Origin: Quillaja saponaria
Taxonomy: Eukaryota > Streptophyta > Magnoliopsida > Fabales > Quillajaceae
Assembly (NCBI GenBank): GCA_029379385.1
Contig: CM055609.1
Coordinates: forward strand, 310,001-374,000
DNA: 64,000 nt
Reading direction: 5' to 3'
The translations under genes were made by a program, and so were the position numbers. Position 1 is the stretch's first letter. Every line of letters begins with the position of its first letter. This document shows, one piece after another, positions 23,682 through 36,978 of the stretch. The notes under the pieces are model-generated. The model saw only the letters and a list, made by a program, of their open reading frames with translations. It searched no databases and was not told the DNA's origin.

Positions 23682-24755
23682 ATGTCACCGCTATCCAGTT
23701 TCTTTGTTTTGTTTTCCTTCTTCTTCTTGCTTCTTTCTGCTTCATTGTCTTCTTCTTCTTCAAATGCTCATGAGGAGAAAGTGCAGACTCTGAGCACTAG
23801 CCCTCAATACTCTACGTTCAACCCGAAGCTCCCACCGAAGACCCTCTCTTCCTCCAAGAAGTTCGAGGGCTCATCGGACCTCGTCAATCTCCGTTATCAC
23901 ATGGGTCCGGTACTCTCCTCCTCCCCCATTAATATCTATCTAATCTGGTACGGCAAGTGGACCCAACCCCATCAGCTCCTCATCAAAGACTTCCTCCTTT
24001 CCATCTCCACTATCAATCACCGTGCTGCTCCGTCGCCCTCCGTCTCCGATTGGTGGCGCACCGTTTCACTCTATGCCGATCAGACCGGAGCTAACGTCTC
24101 ACGCTCCGTCGTAATTGCTGGCGAACACTCTGATCTTGGATACTCTCATGGGACTCACCTGACCCGCCTCTCAGTTCAGCAAGTCATAGCAACGGCAGTC
24201 AGATCCGCACCCTTTCCGGTGGACCATCGCAACGGGATCTACCTCATCCTCACGTCCGAGGACGTCACCATGCAGGATTTCTGCCGAGCCGTTTGTGGAT
24301 TCCACTACTTCACTTTCCCGTCCATGGTGGGTTACACTCTCCCTTATGCCTGGATCGGAAATTCGGGTAAGCAGTGCCCAGAAGTTTGCGCATACCCGTT
24401 CGCTGTACCCGGGTACATGGGTGGTGGTGGACCCGGTGCATTGTCACCGCCGAACAACGATGCGGGTGTGGATGGGATGATCAGTGTGATCGGCCACGAA
24501 TTGGCGGAGTTGGCTTCAAACCCCTTGGTGAACGCTTGGTATGCAGGGGAGGACCCGACGGCTCCAACGGAGATTGGCGATTTGTGTGAAGGGTTGTACG
24601 GAACAGGCGGTGGGGGTGGATACATTGGGCAGGTGATGAGGGATAAGGAAGGAAGAACCTTCAATTTGAATGGGCGAAGGGGGAGGAAGTTCTTGGTGCA
24701 GTGGATTTGGAGCCCTGTTTTGAAGGCTTGTGCTGGTCCTAATGCTTTGGACTAA
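23682..24755 (+). CDS. EXORDIUM-like (PHI-1 family) secreted protein
   Basis: Intronless, 357 residues. Residues 1 to about 27 form a signal peptide with a strong hydrophobic core (FFVLFSFFFLLLSASL). The rest is a full phosphate-induced (PHI-1/EXORDIUM) domain, with LVNLRYHMGPVLSSSPINIY, IWYGKW, SDWWRTVSLYADQTGANVS, the cysteine-bearing MQDFCRAVCGFHYF, GKQCPEVCAYPF, GHELAELASNPLVNAWYAG and a C-terminal WSPVLKACAGP. Family members are apoplastic proteins linked to brassinosteroid-promoted growth and carbon status; a biochemical activity is not established. The HELAE at 272-276 recalls a metalloprotease helix but lacks the second His, so no protease activity is claimed. The length is typical and no lesion is seen. 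Confidence 0.94.
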   Translation: MSPLSSFFVLFSFFFLLLSASLSSSSSNAHEEKVQTLSTSPQYSTFNPKLPPKTLSSSKKFEGSSDLVNLRYHMGPVLSSSPINIYLIWYGKWTQPHQLLIKDFLLSISTINHRAAPSPSVSDWWRTVSLYADQTGANVSRSVVIAGEHSDLGYSHGTHLTRLSVQQVIATAVRSAPFPVDHRNGIYLILTSEDVTMQDFCRAVCGFHYFTFPSMVGYTLPYAWIGNSGKQCPEVCAYPFAVPGYMGGGGPGALSPPNNDAGVDGMISVIGHELAELASNPLVNAWYAGEDPTAPTEIGDLCEGLYGTGGGGGYIGQVMRDKEGRTFNLNGRRGRKFLVQWIWSPVLKACAGPNALD

Positions 24756-25985
24756 TCGAAGCCCTCCTTTTTTACCCCTTAAAGCAAATTAGTTAGTTGG
24801 GTTATTTTATATATCATATCAATTTGCTCTTGTTGAATCCCTTTTGATTTTTGTTTCAATGTTGTAATGAAATTAGAACCAGGGGTTGGCTTGAGAACAA
24901 GGTATTGATGCCAAAGGCTTTGCTTTGGCACTACTCGTGATTGATGATGCTACTTTGATGGGCAAGGCCATTTGCCAATTCAAGTACAATGTGAAAGATT
25001 GGCGGGCTGTGCTGCTGCCTAACATTCGCCGGTGCTAGTGGTGGTGCTGTGCTGTGGTAGTCAAGAGTCGGGCGGTACTAGCTAGTGATGGTAGATGATT
25101 AGTTGGTTTTAAGTATCAGATTAGATAGAATATACTATACTTAGTATATGTAATGTAACTGTTATTTTTATTTATTATGGTTTTTCGTTAGTTGGAAAAA
25201 TTCATTACTATGAATCAGACTAAATATTATGTAGATTAGCATTTATTTATTTTGCAATGATATTAGTCTTATTCTGTCTTGAAAGGGAGATACTAATCTG
25301 CTATTTAGCTTCTGGTTTTTGAAAGGATGTTGATGGCCGTTTTTGGGTAATGACATCATGAATTTCTTGCAAAACTAAATGGATCATGACTACAGAACTA
25401 ACTGTTTAACTGAATGACTATACGTTTATTCTTTTTTCATGTTAAATTTGCCTTTTTTTTTTTTTTTTGATTGGATATTTTACGTACTGATCTAAGTTGA
25501 CATGAAACCTAATAAGTAATTGTGCTAGGCTACTATAGAAGACAAATATAATAGAGGAAGCCCAGGTCAAATAATGCAAAAAAGGAAACACGAATTGGGA
25601 AACACTTTCTTACAGTGTTCACACATGCTAAATTTCTAATCAATTTATTTTACTTACTACCTTTAATGATTAATTAAAGTTATGATGTTTGGCATTTTAT
25701 CGGGAACAAAGGAGCAACCAAATTCTGATGCTTTTTTTCCTTTCGACTTGGGAATCAAGTGGATGGTACAAGTTAAACCCGTGGTTTAAGAGGAGGAGGC
25801 CACCGAATCCGACCCCACTTAATGAAACCGGTACATTTGTGTTTCACAGCTAACAATGGGACCTACCTGCATAGTTACACGCGCATACACAAAACTATTG
25901 ACATTTGATAATGAAGGCATGCAGGCAAGCTACAATTCTTGTTTGTCGTCCACAATTAGGCCCATGCCGAGTAAAAGCTCCAAAT
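24756..25985. other. Intergenic DNA downstream of the EXORDIUM-like gene
   Basis: 3' UTR and flank, then non-coding sequence of mixed composition. A poly-T run near 25452-25468 might mark an old retroposon tail, but no element can be outlined. Confidence 0.5.
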
Positions 25986-28300
25986 GAAAAAGTATATATC
26001 TATATTTATATTATATATAAGAATAATTTAATGATAAAATATTTTTATAAATTTTTATTATTATTTAATTATTTTTTTTCTGTTATATTATAATAGATAA
26101 AATATTTTTTATTTTTACTTTGCGTTTATTCTCTATTTTAATATTAATAAAATTATAATTGTCTGAGAATTATTAATTTATTTTTTATTAATTCTTTTAA
26201 ATTTATAAAAAAATTTGTTCAATTTATCTATTTATTTATGAATATAAAAGTGATTTAGTAAAAGAAATTTATTTTTTGAAATACCTTATATGAGTGTTTA
26301 CTATTACATAAATACTTTTTAATTGATTTTACTTCAAATAGACTATTTATATTTTCACTTCTTTCCTAATTCTTTTCTATTTTAATATTAATAGAATTGT
26401 AATTGTTTTATGACTATAGATATTTTTTTCATAATTCTTTTCAATATTAATAAATTTACAATTTTTCAATATATCAATAATAATTAAAATTGAATTTCTC
26501 AATTTTTTTGTATTTAATAACTAACAAAAGATTATAATATTATAAATTAAACTTTTAAAAAAAATTATGAATTAAAAAAAATGTTAAGAGTATAGTTTTT
26601 ATAATCATAAAGTTGTTGTGTTAATTAATTTTTTATATTTAAAATTTTTAAAAAAAATTATGTGTTTATATTATTAATTAAATTTTTTATTGGCTTTATC
26701 TATTTGTTGATGCAATTAACATGAAGTATTATTTTTTATTAACTATAATTTCTTGATATGTATATCAATTACTGATAAACATATATTTATATATCATAAA
26801 CATAATTCACTTACAAGGCACGTGTCATGAAAGCTAGTATAAATATATGTTAATATGAACGTGTTAAAACTTTTGATTTTTATTTATATTGTTTATTACA
26901 TATATTCAATCATCTTCAAATTTAAACCAAATAATAATCATATTAATTTGAATTTTGTTGTAAAAATATATCAAAAGCACTCAATTTAAAAAGAGAAATA
27001 ATTGAATACATGAGTATTAATTAATTATATTTTAATTAAAAAATTAGCTAAATCTTAGAAGAACACCATAAGGGTGTATAGGCTTTTAATTTATTATAGA
27101 GTATAGATATAGAATATTTATTACACATAATTTGTTTTTATAATAAAATCTTAATAGTTATAGGTTTTTTTTTTCCCCTAATTATTCTCAAGTTAATAGT
27201 AATAATATTATAATTATTTTAAATGAAAAGAAATATATAATATTTATATTTCTACAATTATACTTTTAAAATATTTTACTTTGACATTAATAGATATTTA
27301 ATATAAATAGATAAGCAAATATTTGTCACTACAAACAAAAATTAAAATTTACATTATTATCTCATTCAAATCCTCTTAATTCGGATGACTTAAAAAAGTG
27401 TGCATATACCCTGCATTTGCTCTCAATCCTTTAAACAAAATCTCAATTCTAGGAAAAAGGGTAGAAGTTATGCACCCTTTCCTTTACTTTCCTCCCCCTC
27501 TGTTTCCCGTCCAAATAGGCCCATATATGTGAAAACAATACTCACCACTATTTGAATTCGATATTCTAAAAATAACATATGTCAAGTGTTATCATTATAT
27601 TACTCTATAATTAATTTAATTAAATTGGTTGATGGATTAAAAAAAAAAAAAAAACCATCTATCTTTCTCTCCTGTGTTTGGGATATGTTAGTTCAAATAG
27701 GCAAACTAGAGGCTGGTATATAGTTTGGTTTATAAAAATTATTGTTAAAACAGTTTGCTTTCCAAAACTACGAATGCAATCAACAATTGAAATGAAATGG
27801 AAAAAAATGTAAGTAAAATATTAAAAATATATGCATAGTAAAAAATTTAATTTTGAATAATATTTTAGATCAAATTAAAAAAAATCTTATTATATTATAT
27901 ATTTATTATATAAATAACTAGAAGTTTTTATTAACTTTTGTTTTAAAAAAAATTATACATAATTTAAAAATCATATAAATATACACATTGGTTCACTAAA
28001 TAATCTTGGAGAGTCCACTCCTCAAGATTTTATTTGAGTATTTTACTACCACTAAATTTTTACAATATGAATAAATTCCCTTTATAACAATTGAACTTCT
28101 AGATATCATCAGTTTTTTATAGTTTCTCACGGTCATAATTTAACACTTCTCATTAATCTACGCAACTTATTTTTTTCTTAGAAAATAAAATTTATATATA
28201 TTCAAAATGGATGAATTTACTCAATCACAAAAACTAAAAATTGTGGGTGACATATATAAAGAGCTATATAAGATATGAAAGTTTAAGCCTCTTTTTTAAG
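25986..28300. other. Very AT-rich intergenic block
   Basis: Extremely AT-rich with internally repeated words such as TATTTTAATATTAATA near 26130 and 26380. No coding sequence, RNA gene or transposon ends are recognised. It may be the remains of one or more decayed elements. Confidence 0.5.
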
Positions 28301-28821
28301 ACAAAAAACAGATCATCTTCGCTCAATATGAAGAATAGATCAAGCATGAAAGTTTAGACTCTTGGAATTCTTAAGATGGTTTGCAGAAAGCTTGTATTCA
28401 AAAACTCTTGTTTTCCCTTTTTTCAAGGACTGTCTTACTCAGGTTGTCTAATCAAGATTTATAAACTTGTTTTGACATTGTAGTTGTTTTTCAGTAGAAA
28501 ATATTTGTTGGAAGTGTAAACTTAGAGAGGAAATCTTGAAAAACGCATTTGAGGTTTTATTAGAAAAATATTTTTCAGTGTGTGCTACTTGTATTGTTGA
28601 CCTTGTTCATATATAAGAGCAAACACTATATATTTTTGATCAATTACAAGAGCAAATTTGTCCCGTTGATAAAATATTTGATATTCAAATTATAAGAGTT
28701 GTTCAGTTGATTATATAACAACTATTGTCCTTTATGAGCTTTGGTGAGCTTAAGCTAGTTAAGCTTTAATCAACGAAATGTTTGAGAGAATTTAATAGAT
28801 TATCGTTTAATGAAACAATGC

Positions 28822-29005
28822 GTTTAATCGTTCATCTCTTCATTTTTTTTCATTTAGAGCTTCAAGAAACTTTAACATATGCCATTGAATGAAATGATAC
28901 GTCTAATCCTTCAACTCGTCATTTTGTCATTCAACTCTTTTAGGAACTTCAACAAATGACAGTTTAATACTTCAACTCTTCATTTTGACGTTCAATGCTT
29001 CATGT
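28822..29005 (+). repeat. Imperfect short tandem repeat
   Basis: Three related segments start at about 28822, 28901 and 28962 with GTTTAATCGTTC, GTCTAATCCTTCAACTCGTC and GTTTAATACTTCAACTCTTC, each followed by CATTTTG-like sequence. Units are of unequal length (79 and 61 bp), so this is an old, diverged repeat. The surrounding 28300-29300 has no recognised gene. Confidence 0.5.
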
Positions 29006-29439
29006 TTCAGTGGTGAATCAACGTTTGCAAAAAGGATCAACATAACATTTGTAAGAATTAGCGGAGCTTCAATGATACTAAAAGTATATTTCAGTGTAAC
29101 GCTTCTTTTCAGTTTTTGATTTATCATGCAACTGAGAGTCTTTTAATTATATGATTGAGATACTGATTCATTTTGCAGCGGAGTTTGATTCATTGCATTC
29201 AACTAATTGATTTTTAACATATGCATAAGAAAAATATAAATTGAATTAGAATTTGTTTTCTTATGAATTGTATTATATTTTGTAATTATGAAAAATATAG
29301 AATTTTAGATAATGTTAAATTGATTAATTAAAGTGAAATTTGATTCAACGTGATATATTGTGAATTAAGTCAAATCATCAATACATTTTTATTACTATCA
29401 ATTAAAGGATATATCTTTTATCATCAAATTATTTTTAAA

Positions 29440-29720
29440 TTTATTTATGTAGAAAGTAAATTTTTCAAGGATTTATTTGAGAGAGGGACGAAATAAATAA
29501 TTTCAATTTTTTAGGAATTTAATTGTTAACATTCAATATCAAGAAACTAAATTGATAATTTTAAAATTTTTCAAGGATTTATTTGATTAATTACATTTTG
29601 AAGTGCGAAAATGATAAGTTAAATTTTTTTTAAGGACTTAATTAATAAAATTAAATATTAAAGGATAAAATTAATTATTTGAACTTCTTTAGTTTATTCA
29701 TATATTTATTTGAAATATTA
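29440..29720 (+). repeat. Diverged repeats of an AAGGATTTATTTGA-like word
   Basis: Related phrases recur: TTTTCAAGGATTTATTTGAG at about 29463, TTTTTTAGGAATTTAATTG at about 29507, TTTTTCAAGGATTTATTTGA at about 29567 and TTTTTAAGGACTTAATTAAT at about 29626. This pattern is common in AT-rich plant repeats, but the family is not identified. Confidence 0.5.
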
Positions 29721-29807
29721 TTAAGAAGTTTACATCTTTTTGACTTTTTTTCTTAGAGATGCACAAACAAGTTTTTCTTATGTGCTGAGTTTGTTAATCG
29801 TCTTTGA

Positions 29808-29850
29808 CACGTGTAAAACTCTCACACGAAAAAAGTGTGACCATCACGTG
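29808..29850 (+). promoter_or_regulatory. Two G-boxes upstream of the bromodomain gene
   Basis: CACGTG occurs at 29808-29813 and at 29845-29850, 37 bp apart and about 170-210 bp before the bromodomain start codon. G-boxes bind bZIP and bHLH factors. That they control this gene is inferred from position. Confidence 0.45.
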
Positions 29851-30017
29851 CAAAGCATGTCTCGGTCCTAAAAGTCATAAAACCCGATAAGAGGAGTAAA
29901 TAAGAGAATTTTCTTAAAATAAAATTGAAAAAAAAAAAAACAACAACACCCTGTTTGTTTGTCTGTCTCGCTAGAGAGAGAGGCAGAGACAGAAGAAAGA
30001 GGGGCACCACCACAAAA

Positions 30018-33000
30018 ATGGGTAAGGTAGTGGAGAGGAAGAAGAAGAAAGGACGACCCTCTCTGTTGGATCTCCAAAAACGAACCCTGAAAGAGCAGCA
30101 ACTGCAGCAACTAAATCGAATCAGCTCTTCTACTAATTCTAAGCCCAATTACAGAACTGCCCTTACACCTATCCGGCGATCTACTCGCCGGAACACTAAC
30201 CCGGATGGTGTATCGACGGAAAATATCAACGATGACGAGGAAGATGATGAAGGTAATGAATTGTTGACCCGGAAGCGTCGCGAGAAAAAGCTCAAACTTG
30301 TCCTTAAATTGCCCTCGCAGAGATCCTCCTTGAATTCCGCGTCTCCAAATTCATGTGGGTCGGACTCGAATGGGGAGGCCGACAACGCCACTTCCAATAA
30401 GAAGAAACGAAAGATCAATCCTAATGGAGATGGATCTGAGCATAGTGATTCTGATAAGGTATTTAACTTTTAGGGGACTTTGGGTCATTAAGGTTTTTTT
30501 TTTTTTTCTTCCGAGTTTTGAGGTTTAATTTTCGCAGATAGATAGCGCCAATTTTATTTTTGAATATAGAGTTTTGTCTTTTTTGGGTTTTCTCCGTTGA
30601 CATTGAAACTTCCTTGAATTTCGCACCTTTGAAATGTGTTGCTGGGTTTCTAGAATTTCAGTGAAATGGCATTTGACTACGTCTGGCTTTCGAAGTTTGT
30701 CTGGAGAGTTTTCATGGGAGCAAGCAATTGCTAATTATATTTCTTTACAAGTCTCATTGCGTTTTTGAGTGTTATGCATTTAAGATAACTTTATTTACTC
30801 AAATAATAATGATTTGACTGTCATGTCTGTAGAAAAAAAAAAGTTTCTTTTCTTTTAACTATTGTGTCACAGTTTGTAACTGTATTTCCCCCTTTTTGGC
30901 ACTTTGAATGCCTGACCAAGTGCCACTTTGCTTTTCTGACAGCTACTTTGCGGGTGGTTTCTCGCCCATAAGGGAAATAGACTTACATTGTAATCGTGTA
31001 TTTAATTAATGCGTTCTTGCAGGGTGAGTCCATTTCTGGTACGAACCCTACAAAACCCCTCCAAGGTTTGTCAATCTTATTAACACCATTACTTCTCAAA
31101 AGTACCTTAATTTTTTTCTTTGGAAGATGTGCTTAAGTGTTTGATTCTCTGCAGGGACTCTGTTAGATTCGGGACCCTCAACACCTTTACCAGATAAAAA
31201 TCTGTTACTCTTCATTCTCGACAGGCTTCAAAAGTGTGTTTTCTAGCTTCTGAAATTGAACACAATTAGTTTGATTTAACCTTTAATGTGGTTTTACTGA
31301 GATATATTAATTAAATATCAGGAAGGACACTTATGGAGTGTTTTCTGAGCCAGTCGACCCTAAAGAGGTTGGTCTAGAAATGTATAAGGCCTAGGCGATG
31401 CATTAATTTTACTGTTTATATGGAGGAATCTGTTTTGCTTATATAAGTACCATTATATGCAGCTTCCTGATTACCACGAAGTTATTGAACATCCAATGGA
31501 CTTTGGAACAGTGAGGAAGAAACTCGGTACTGGAGCTTATGCCAGCTTGGAGCAGTTTGAGGTTGGTTGCTTGAAGTTTACTTGCATTTTTTCCACTTGG
31601 TTCTCTGGATAAATTGATATGTTCTGTTTTTATAAACTTACATATTGGCTTCAGATTTGTTCTGCTAACATGCAGGCTTTTGTTATTCATTTTAATTTTT
31701 ATATTGGTTGTTGCTTGAATTATTGTTGGTCTTTCTAATGTTATTGCTTAATTCTGAGTTATTTAGCAATTATTCAGTAGTTTGCGGTTAATCATTTAAC
31801 ACATGGGCAAGTCAACATGATTGTGGCTTCTCTTTGCTTTTCATATAGATATGGAACCAAATATGCAAAATATTTTCTGTACGTTATTTTGCTGCTAAAT
31901 TTAAAACTTCAGAACACTGCCCCTTTGACATTCAATCATTTGATGGTAGCTTGTAGTTTACTAATATTAAGTCCTTAAGCACATAGTTATCAATCTAGGG
32001 GCTAGTTCTTGCCAAGCTGAATCAAAATTTACATGTTAGATGGTCTGAGAGTCAGCTCATTTGTGATGGCTAGAAACTAAGCTGATTTCTGTAACATACG
32101 TTTTTTATTCATTAGCTTGTAGCGGAAAATGTGTTGGGCATGAAGTGTTGACATTAATCAGGATTGCTCCTTTCGTGATCGTTACTTAGGGTTGAAGTAT
32201 TATTATACCACCATTTAAATATTTATATGGATTTAAAGCACAGTAGAAAACGTTGAGTTTGACTTTTGAGATGCTTACAAGAGCAATAGTGAGGTTTGGG
32301 TGATATTGGTTGTGCATGACTGTGGCTTTCTTTCTTCTAAAGGTGAGATAATCAAAATGTGATCTCCTAAAGAAGCCATCCATTTTCTTTTGACCCTATG
32401 GATCATTCCTCTTTCTAGAACATGATCATTATTATTGTTGGGGGGAAATCACGTGGGAGGGCTGTCGTTATTCAAAGTTGGGGCATTCACATATTCACTA
32501 TGTTTCACCTGAGTCATTAGTGGATTCGATCCAAGGTTTTAAGATTCTTGTTGTCTGTGTTGTTCAGAGTCTTCAGACAATGGCTTTTATGATGATGTTC
32601 CAAGAGATATTCTAATATCTCTTTTGCTTTTGCAAGAATGCTATAACTTCAATTGAGAAGAACTAAAATGCTTCGACATTGTTGTGCAGAAAGATGTCTT
32701 CTTAATCTGTTCAAATGCTATGCAGTATAATTCCCCTGATACTATATATTTTAGACAGGTATGGTAAACTTTGAGCAACTATGTTTTCCAGATTTTGGTC
32801 CTTGTACTGTTACTGTTGTCTGACTTAGAATTGGGTTGTCAGGCACGATCTATTCAAGAGCTGGCACAGAAAAATTTCGAAAATCTGAGACAAGATAGTG
32901 ATGATAATGAACTGGAGCCTAAAATTGTAAGAAGAGGCAGACCGCCTACAAAATTTTTGAAAAAACCACTGGTCAGGCCTTCCGTGGAGCATGCTGCTTC

Positions 33001-34692
33001 AGAATTTTCATCAGATGCGACTCTTGTCACTGGGGTAGAAAACAACACCCGGTCCAAATATGATCTGAGAAAAGGACTTCATGCATTTGAAAGATCTGTC
33101 TTTAGTAATTGGTTAGCAGATAACAGGGTAGAGCGCAATGATGAAAATACAGGTAGATAATATAAAAACCCATCACTTTTTTAGGTATCTGGTCTTGGGA
33201 ATAACTCAAGGAATTTTATTCTGATTTTTTAATTGAGATAAACAGGATCAATGTTGAAGGGCAATTTGAAGAATGGGAAGAAACAGTTTGTACTTGATGA
33301 GAGCAGGAGAAACACATATCAGCAATTTCAACTTTCAGCTGGTGGACAAGAGCCATCTGTGTTGACTACTTTTGACAGAGATAAGAAGCAGCTATTGCCT
33401 GTATGTATTCCTTTGGGATTCAATTTCTTAATTTTATTCTTTAAAGAGCAAGTGGAAATTAACTTAGTTGCTGTACATTATGAGGCATCCTCATAGAATT
33501 TCTTAATATGTCAAAGCTGCATTTTGTTGGTGGGTGACAATTGCCTTCCAATCTAGGTGTTAGTAACTTGGTATATCATCAATCACCTTGAAATTGCCTT
33601 AATAAATTCTTTTAGACATCTCACCACCTCCAGAGCTGAACTACCCTATGGTTTAGATGTCCAGTTTACAGGGGTTATCTTTACATGGCATTGTTTTGGT
33701 TGATTAGCTGACTTTGATGTCATCAGGTTGGGCTTCACGCAGAGTATGGGTATGCAAGAAGCTTGGCTCAATTTGCTGCCCATCTAGGACCTGTTGCTTG
33801 GAAAATTGCTTCTAAGAAGATAGAGAAATGTTTGCCTGCAGGCACCATGTTTGGCCCCGGATGGGTTGCCGAAAATGATATCATACAACATAGACCACTT
33901 CCACAACCTTCACATGCATCAGCTCTGCTGTCACCATTGCAACAGTTTCCAGTTCAAAGTTCCTCATCTCGTGCAGCCCCTTACGCAGTTGATTCAAGGG
34001 CACATAAATCATCTGAGAAGCCTGAAGGATATGTTTTGTCAGAGAAGCGTGCCCCTTCTGATCACTTCCCTTTGGATGGCTATCGAACAAAGTCTGTCGC
34101 TCCATGTTTCAACCCCTCGTCATCCTCCGCTGTTGTTAATGTATCTTCTGAACCCCTAACAGGAAAAGTAGAAGCTAGTCAAGGATCTAATTCTCATATA
34201 GGGTCTAATGTCCTGAATAGCAGTGCTCCTGCAATGCGGTCTAGGACTCCTTTTCCAATTCCTCCTAGTTCTGGAGTACAACCTGGCACAAATGGATTTA
34301 ATGGCGTTTACGGGATTAATCTTGCGGCTCATGTGGGGAAACCAGTTGGAGTTTCCCAACTTGCTGGGTTAAATTCTGATTCTTCTCCCACTGTTGACAC
34401 ATTATCAAGGACTAATACTAACTTAAGCCACCTTGCTACTTCCAATATCCTAAATTCAGTAGATCCCAAACATTCAGAAAATTTAAGAAGAAAAAATTCT
34501 GGTAGTACATTGTCAAACTTGGGGAATGAATCAGTGGGAGTCCATAAAGGAGGACTTGATCCTCGAATGTCACGGCAACCTCATCAGAAGCCAGAATCAG
34601 TTCCACCAGACCTCAATGTCCGATTTCAGGCTCCAGCTTCTCCTAGCTGTAGCCGGGTTGATTCGACACCAGATTTGGCATTGCAGTTGTGA
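30018..34692 (+). CDS. BRD9-like bromodomain protein
   Basis: Nine exons: 30018-30458, 31023-31065, 31155-31233, 31322-31367, 31463-31561, 32690-32758, 32843-33152, 33246-33400, 33727-34692. All phases join, giving 735 residues. The N-terminus is basic (MGKVVERKKKKGRPSLLDLQ), followed by acidic and lysine-rich nuclear segments. The bromodomain spans about residues 173-275, from LPDKNLLLFILDRL through PVDPKELPDYHEVIEHPMDF and NAMQYNSPDTIYF; Asn250 of the YN pair is the expected acetyl-lysine contact. An AT-hook-like RRGRPPTKF follows. The C-terminal half contains HLGPVAWKIASKKIEKCLP and GPGWVAENDI, shared by plant BRD9-type proteins, then a Ser/Pro-rich tail ending in DLALQL. Plant relatives are subunits of BRM-type SWI/SNF complexes, so a chromatin role is inferred. 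ATG 30018 is preferred because upstream in-frame codons lack ATG and family members begin this way. Confidence 0.92.
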
Positions 34693-36978
34693 GAACCTTA
34701 AACTCTTTTTTATTTTTACCCCTGCCCTTGTCTCGTTATTAAGTTAACCACAGAACAGTGGGATTGAGATTCGCTGCATCTGGAGATACCAGTCAAGTAT
34801 ATCCACAATGTGGTGCTAATTGGAGCTGCACCTAACTGTATTGTAAGAGTGTAGGTTGTTTCTTGTACAGATTAATTAATCCTAATTTATAGGGCCTGAA
34901 GCCAAAAAAAAAAAAAAAAAGTTTAATTTATAATATTGGAAAACCAATAATTGAGTTCAATTTGTTGTGATACAAGTATCTCACTTGCGTTATTGTAATT
35001 TATGGACTGGACTGCTGAACGTATCTGGGAAAGAACAAGGCCTTGTCAATTACCAAAACAAGCCATGGTCGCTATTCTAACGTCTGCGGTGGAGAGTTGG
35101 AATCTTATCGATTATGCTTCGTGTGGTTGGTAGGGCCCAAAAGGTAATTGGAAATGGAAATGAGGCCATGTTACGGGAGGATAATTGGTCAAACTACCTT
35201 AGGGTTCTTGACCTCCTCTTCTGCAAGGAAAGACGTGTTGGCTTGATAGTGATACATGATCAAAATTTACAAAAATAATAAATAAATAAAACGTAAGAGT
35301 TGATTTTTTCGAATCAACTTCTTACCTTTGACTTCTTCCTCACAGTTTTTTTGTTTTTTTTTGTTTCTTCTTCTTCTGCATTACTCTATTTTTTTTTTCT
35401 CCTATGTTCTGTTTTCTTTCTATGATATCTTCCACTTCAATTTCACTTCCTCATTTCTAAAAAATCCCACCTCCAAATCAATATCAGTATCTCAACAATC
35501 TAGTCTCCTCCCCTCTATCAAGGACTTACCACCTAAAAAGTTCCAAATTGCCCCTACCTCCACCACTTAGCTGGAATTGAAGTTTTTTTCAATTTTCATT
35601 GTTGAGTTATATCCGCTTGAAATTAGGTTTCTTAATCTTGTTGACAGGGAATTTGATGATTTTTTGACCGAGTAGTTCATAGCTAGAAACCAAGTGTTTT
35701 TCAAGTTCCATGACTAAGTTATTGTTTAGCTTTTCTGTTTAATTTTTTGTAAGTTGATAAGTTAATTGCTGAATAATATTACTTCACCAAGCTGATATGT
35801 ATTTATTCATACTCTTCTAAATATTACATAGAGACATGCATTGTGCTTAATATACTTATAGTATTAGCCACTTCTCTTAAAATCTAAAAGTGTTAAACAT
35901 GTTCTATAGTCAGGTATTTAGTGATACTTGTTATTCTTGCTTTTAAGGATTGATTTTCTTATATAACCTATTTAGGGGTGAAAATCCACATGAAAGAATT
36001 TTGATGTAAGTTCCGCTCTCTCTCCTCCTCTTCCCACTAGATGGTATCGTTGACTTGGTGCCTCCTCCAAATCTTTGATTAAAGTGGTCTAATAGTTCCA
36101 TAATTTCACCATATAGATGTCAAGAATGAAGACAGTGTTGCATTCAATTAAATTGCAGTTTGAAAAAAATTAAAAAAATTAAATTGGTGTTGTACTGAAC
36201 CAGGTGCCTTTTTCTTCTTGTCATATTGGTACAAGTTGTGTCATGGTCCTACAGTATAGCATCTTTTTGTTCTTAGTCCTCAAGAGAAGTTAGAATAATT
36301 TTAGTAAAAGAAACAAATATATTTATTTTCTAGTGGTAATGAATATATGAACCACAAAAAGTAAGGCCTAGAGTGAGTAGATTTAAGTAGAAATTCTAGA
36401 TTTAATTCTTGTAAACTAAAAATAAAATAAAATATTTGTTTAATAACTATAAAATGACTATTCATTTTTCTTAATGAAAAACAAATAAGCTTGGATTGAA
36501 ATTGAAAGGATAACTATTGTGAATCAAGCTGATTTTCCCTTTGGAAATATGTTGTATTGTCAACGTCTATTTTATTTGCTTTGAATTTCATTCTCTGTTT
36601 TCAGGGCAGTTGACTTAGAATAAAGTTGCCGTTTGCAATTACTCGCGACGCTCTATACTTAGGTCTTCGTTTGCCTAAGTCTTCAACAACACTCTTTTTT
36701 TTTCTTCCTTCTTTAATGAATGGAGTGAATAAACAATTCCCTTGGTCTTATTTTTTTGAGTTCGGACAGCGAAAAGAGAAACAGAATTCAAATCAAAGAA
36801 AAAAAGAAAGAAAGAAAAGAGGACAGGAAAAAAATATTAGCAGCTATGTCTGTTGAATAAGAAAGATTGATCACAGCAATCTGACATAGAAAAAAGAAAA
36901 AAACTTGAAGCACAGGATACAACAAATCTATTCTCATCTTTGCAGAAGTCTCAACGGGAACACAAGTGATAGATTGAA
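34693..36978 (+). other. Spacer between bromodomain and kinase genes
   Basis: 3' flank of the bromodomain gene with a poly-A tract at about 34904-34920, then AT-rich DNA and the promoter and leader of the kinase gene. Short open frames at 35328-35570 and 36626-36856 are low-complexity and not believed. Confidence 0.55.

Noticed and set aside
24489..24512. Metalloprotease active site in the EXORDIUM-like protein
   Set aside because: HELAE resembles HExxH but lacks the second histidine, and the family is not known to be proteolytic.
29925..30017. Longer N-terminus for the bromodomain protein
   Set aside because: The frame is open but has no ATG before 30018, the stretch is a low-complexity leader, and the natural start is MGKVVERKKKKGRPS.
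32771..32842. Extra coding sequence before the bromodomain protein exon at 32843
   Set aside because: The open frame runs through the intron, but the GT donor at 32759 and the AG acceptor at 32841-32842 are needed to keep the bromodomain continuous (YFRQARSIQELA).
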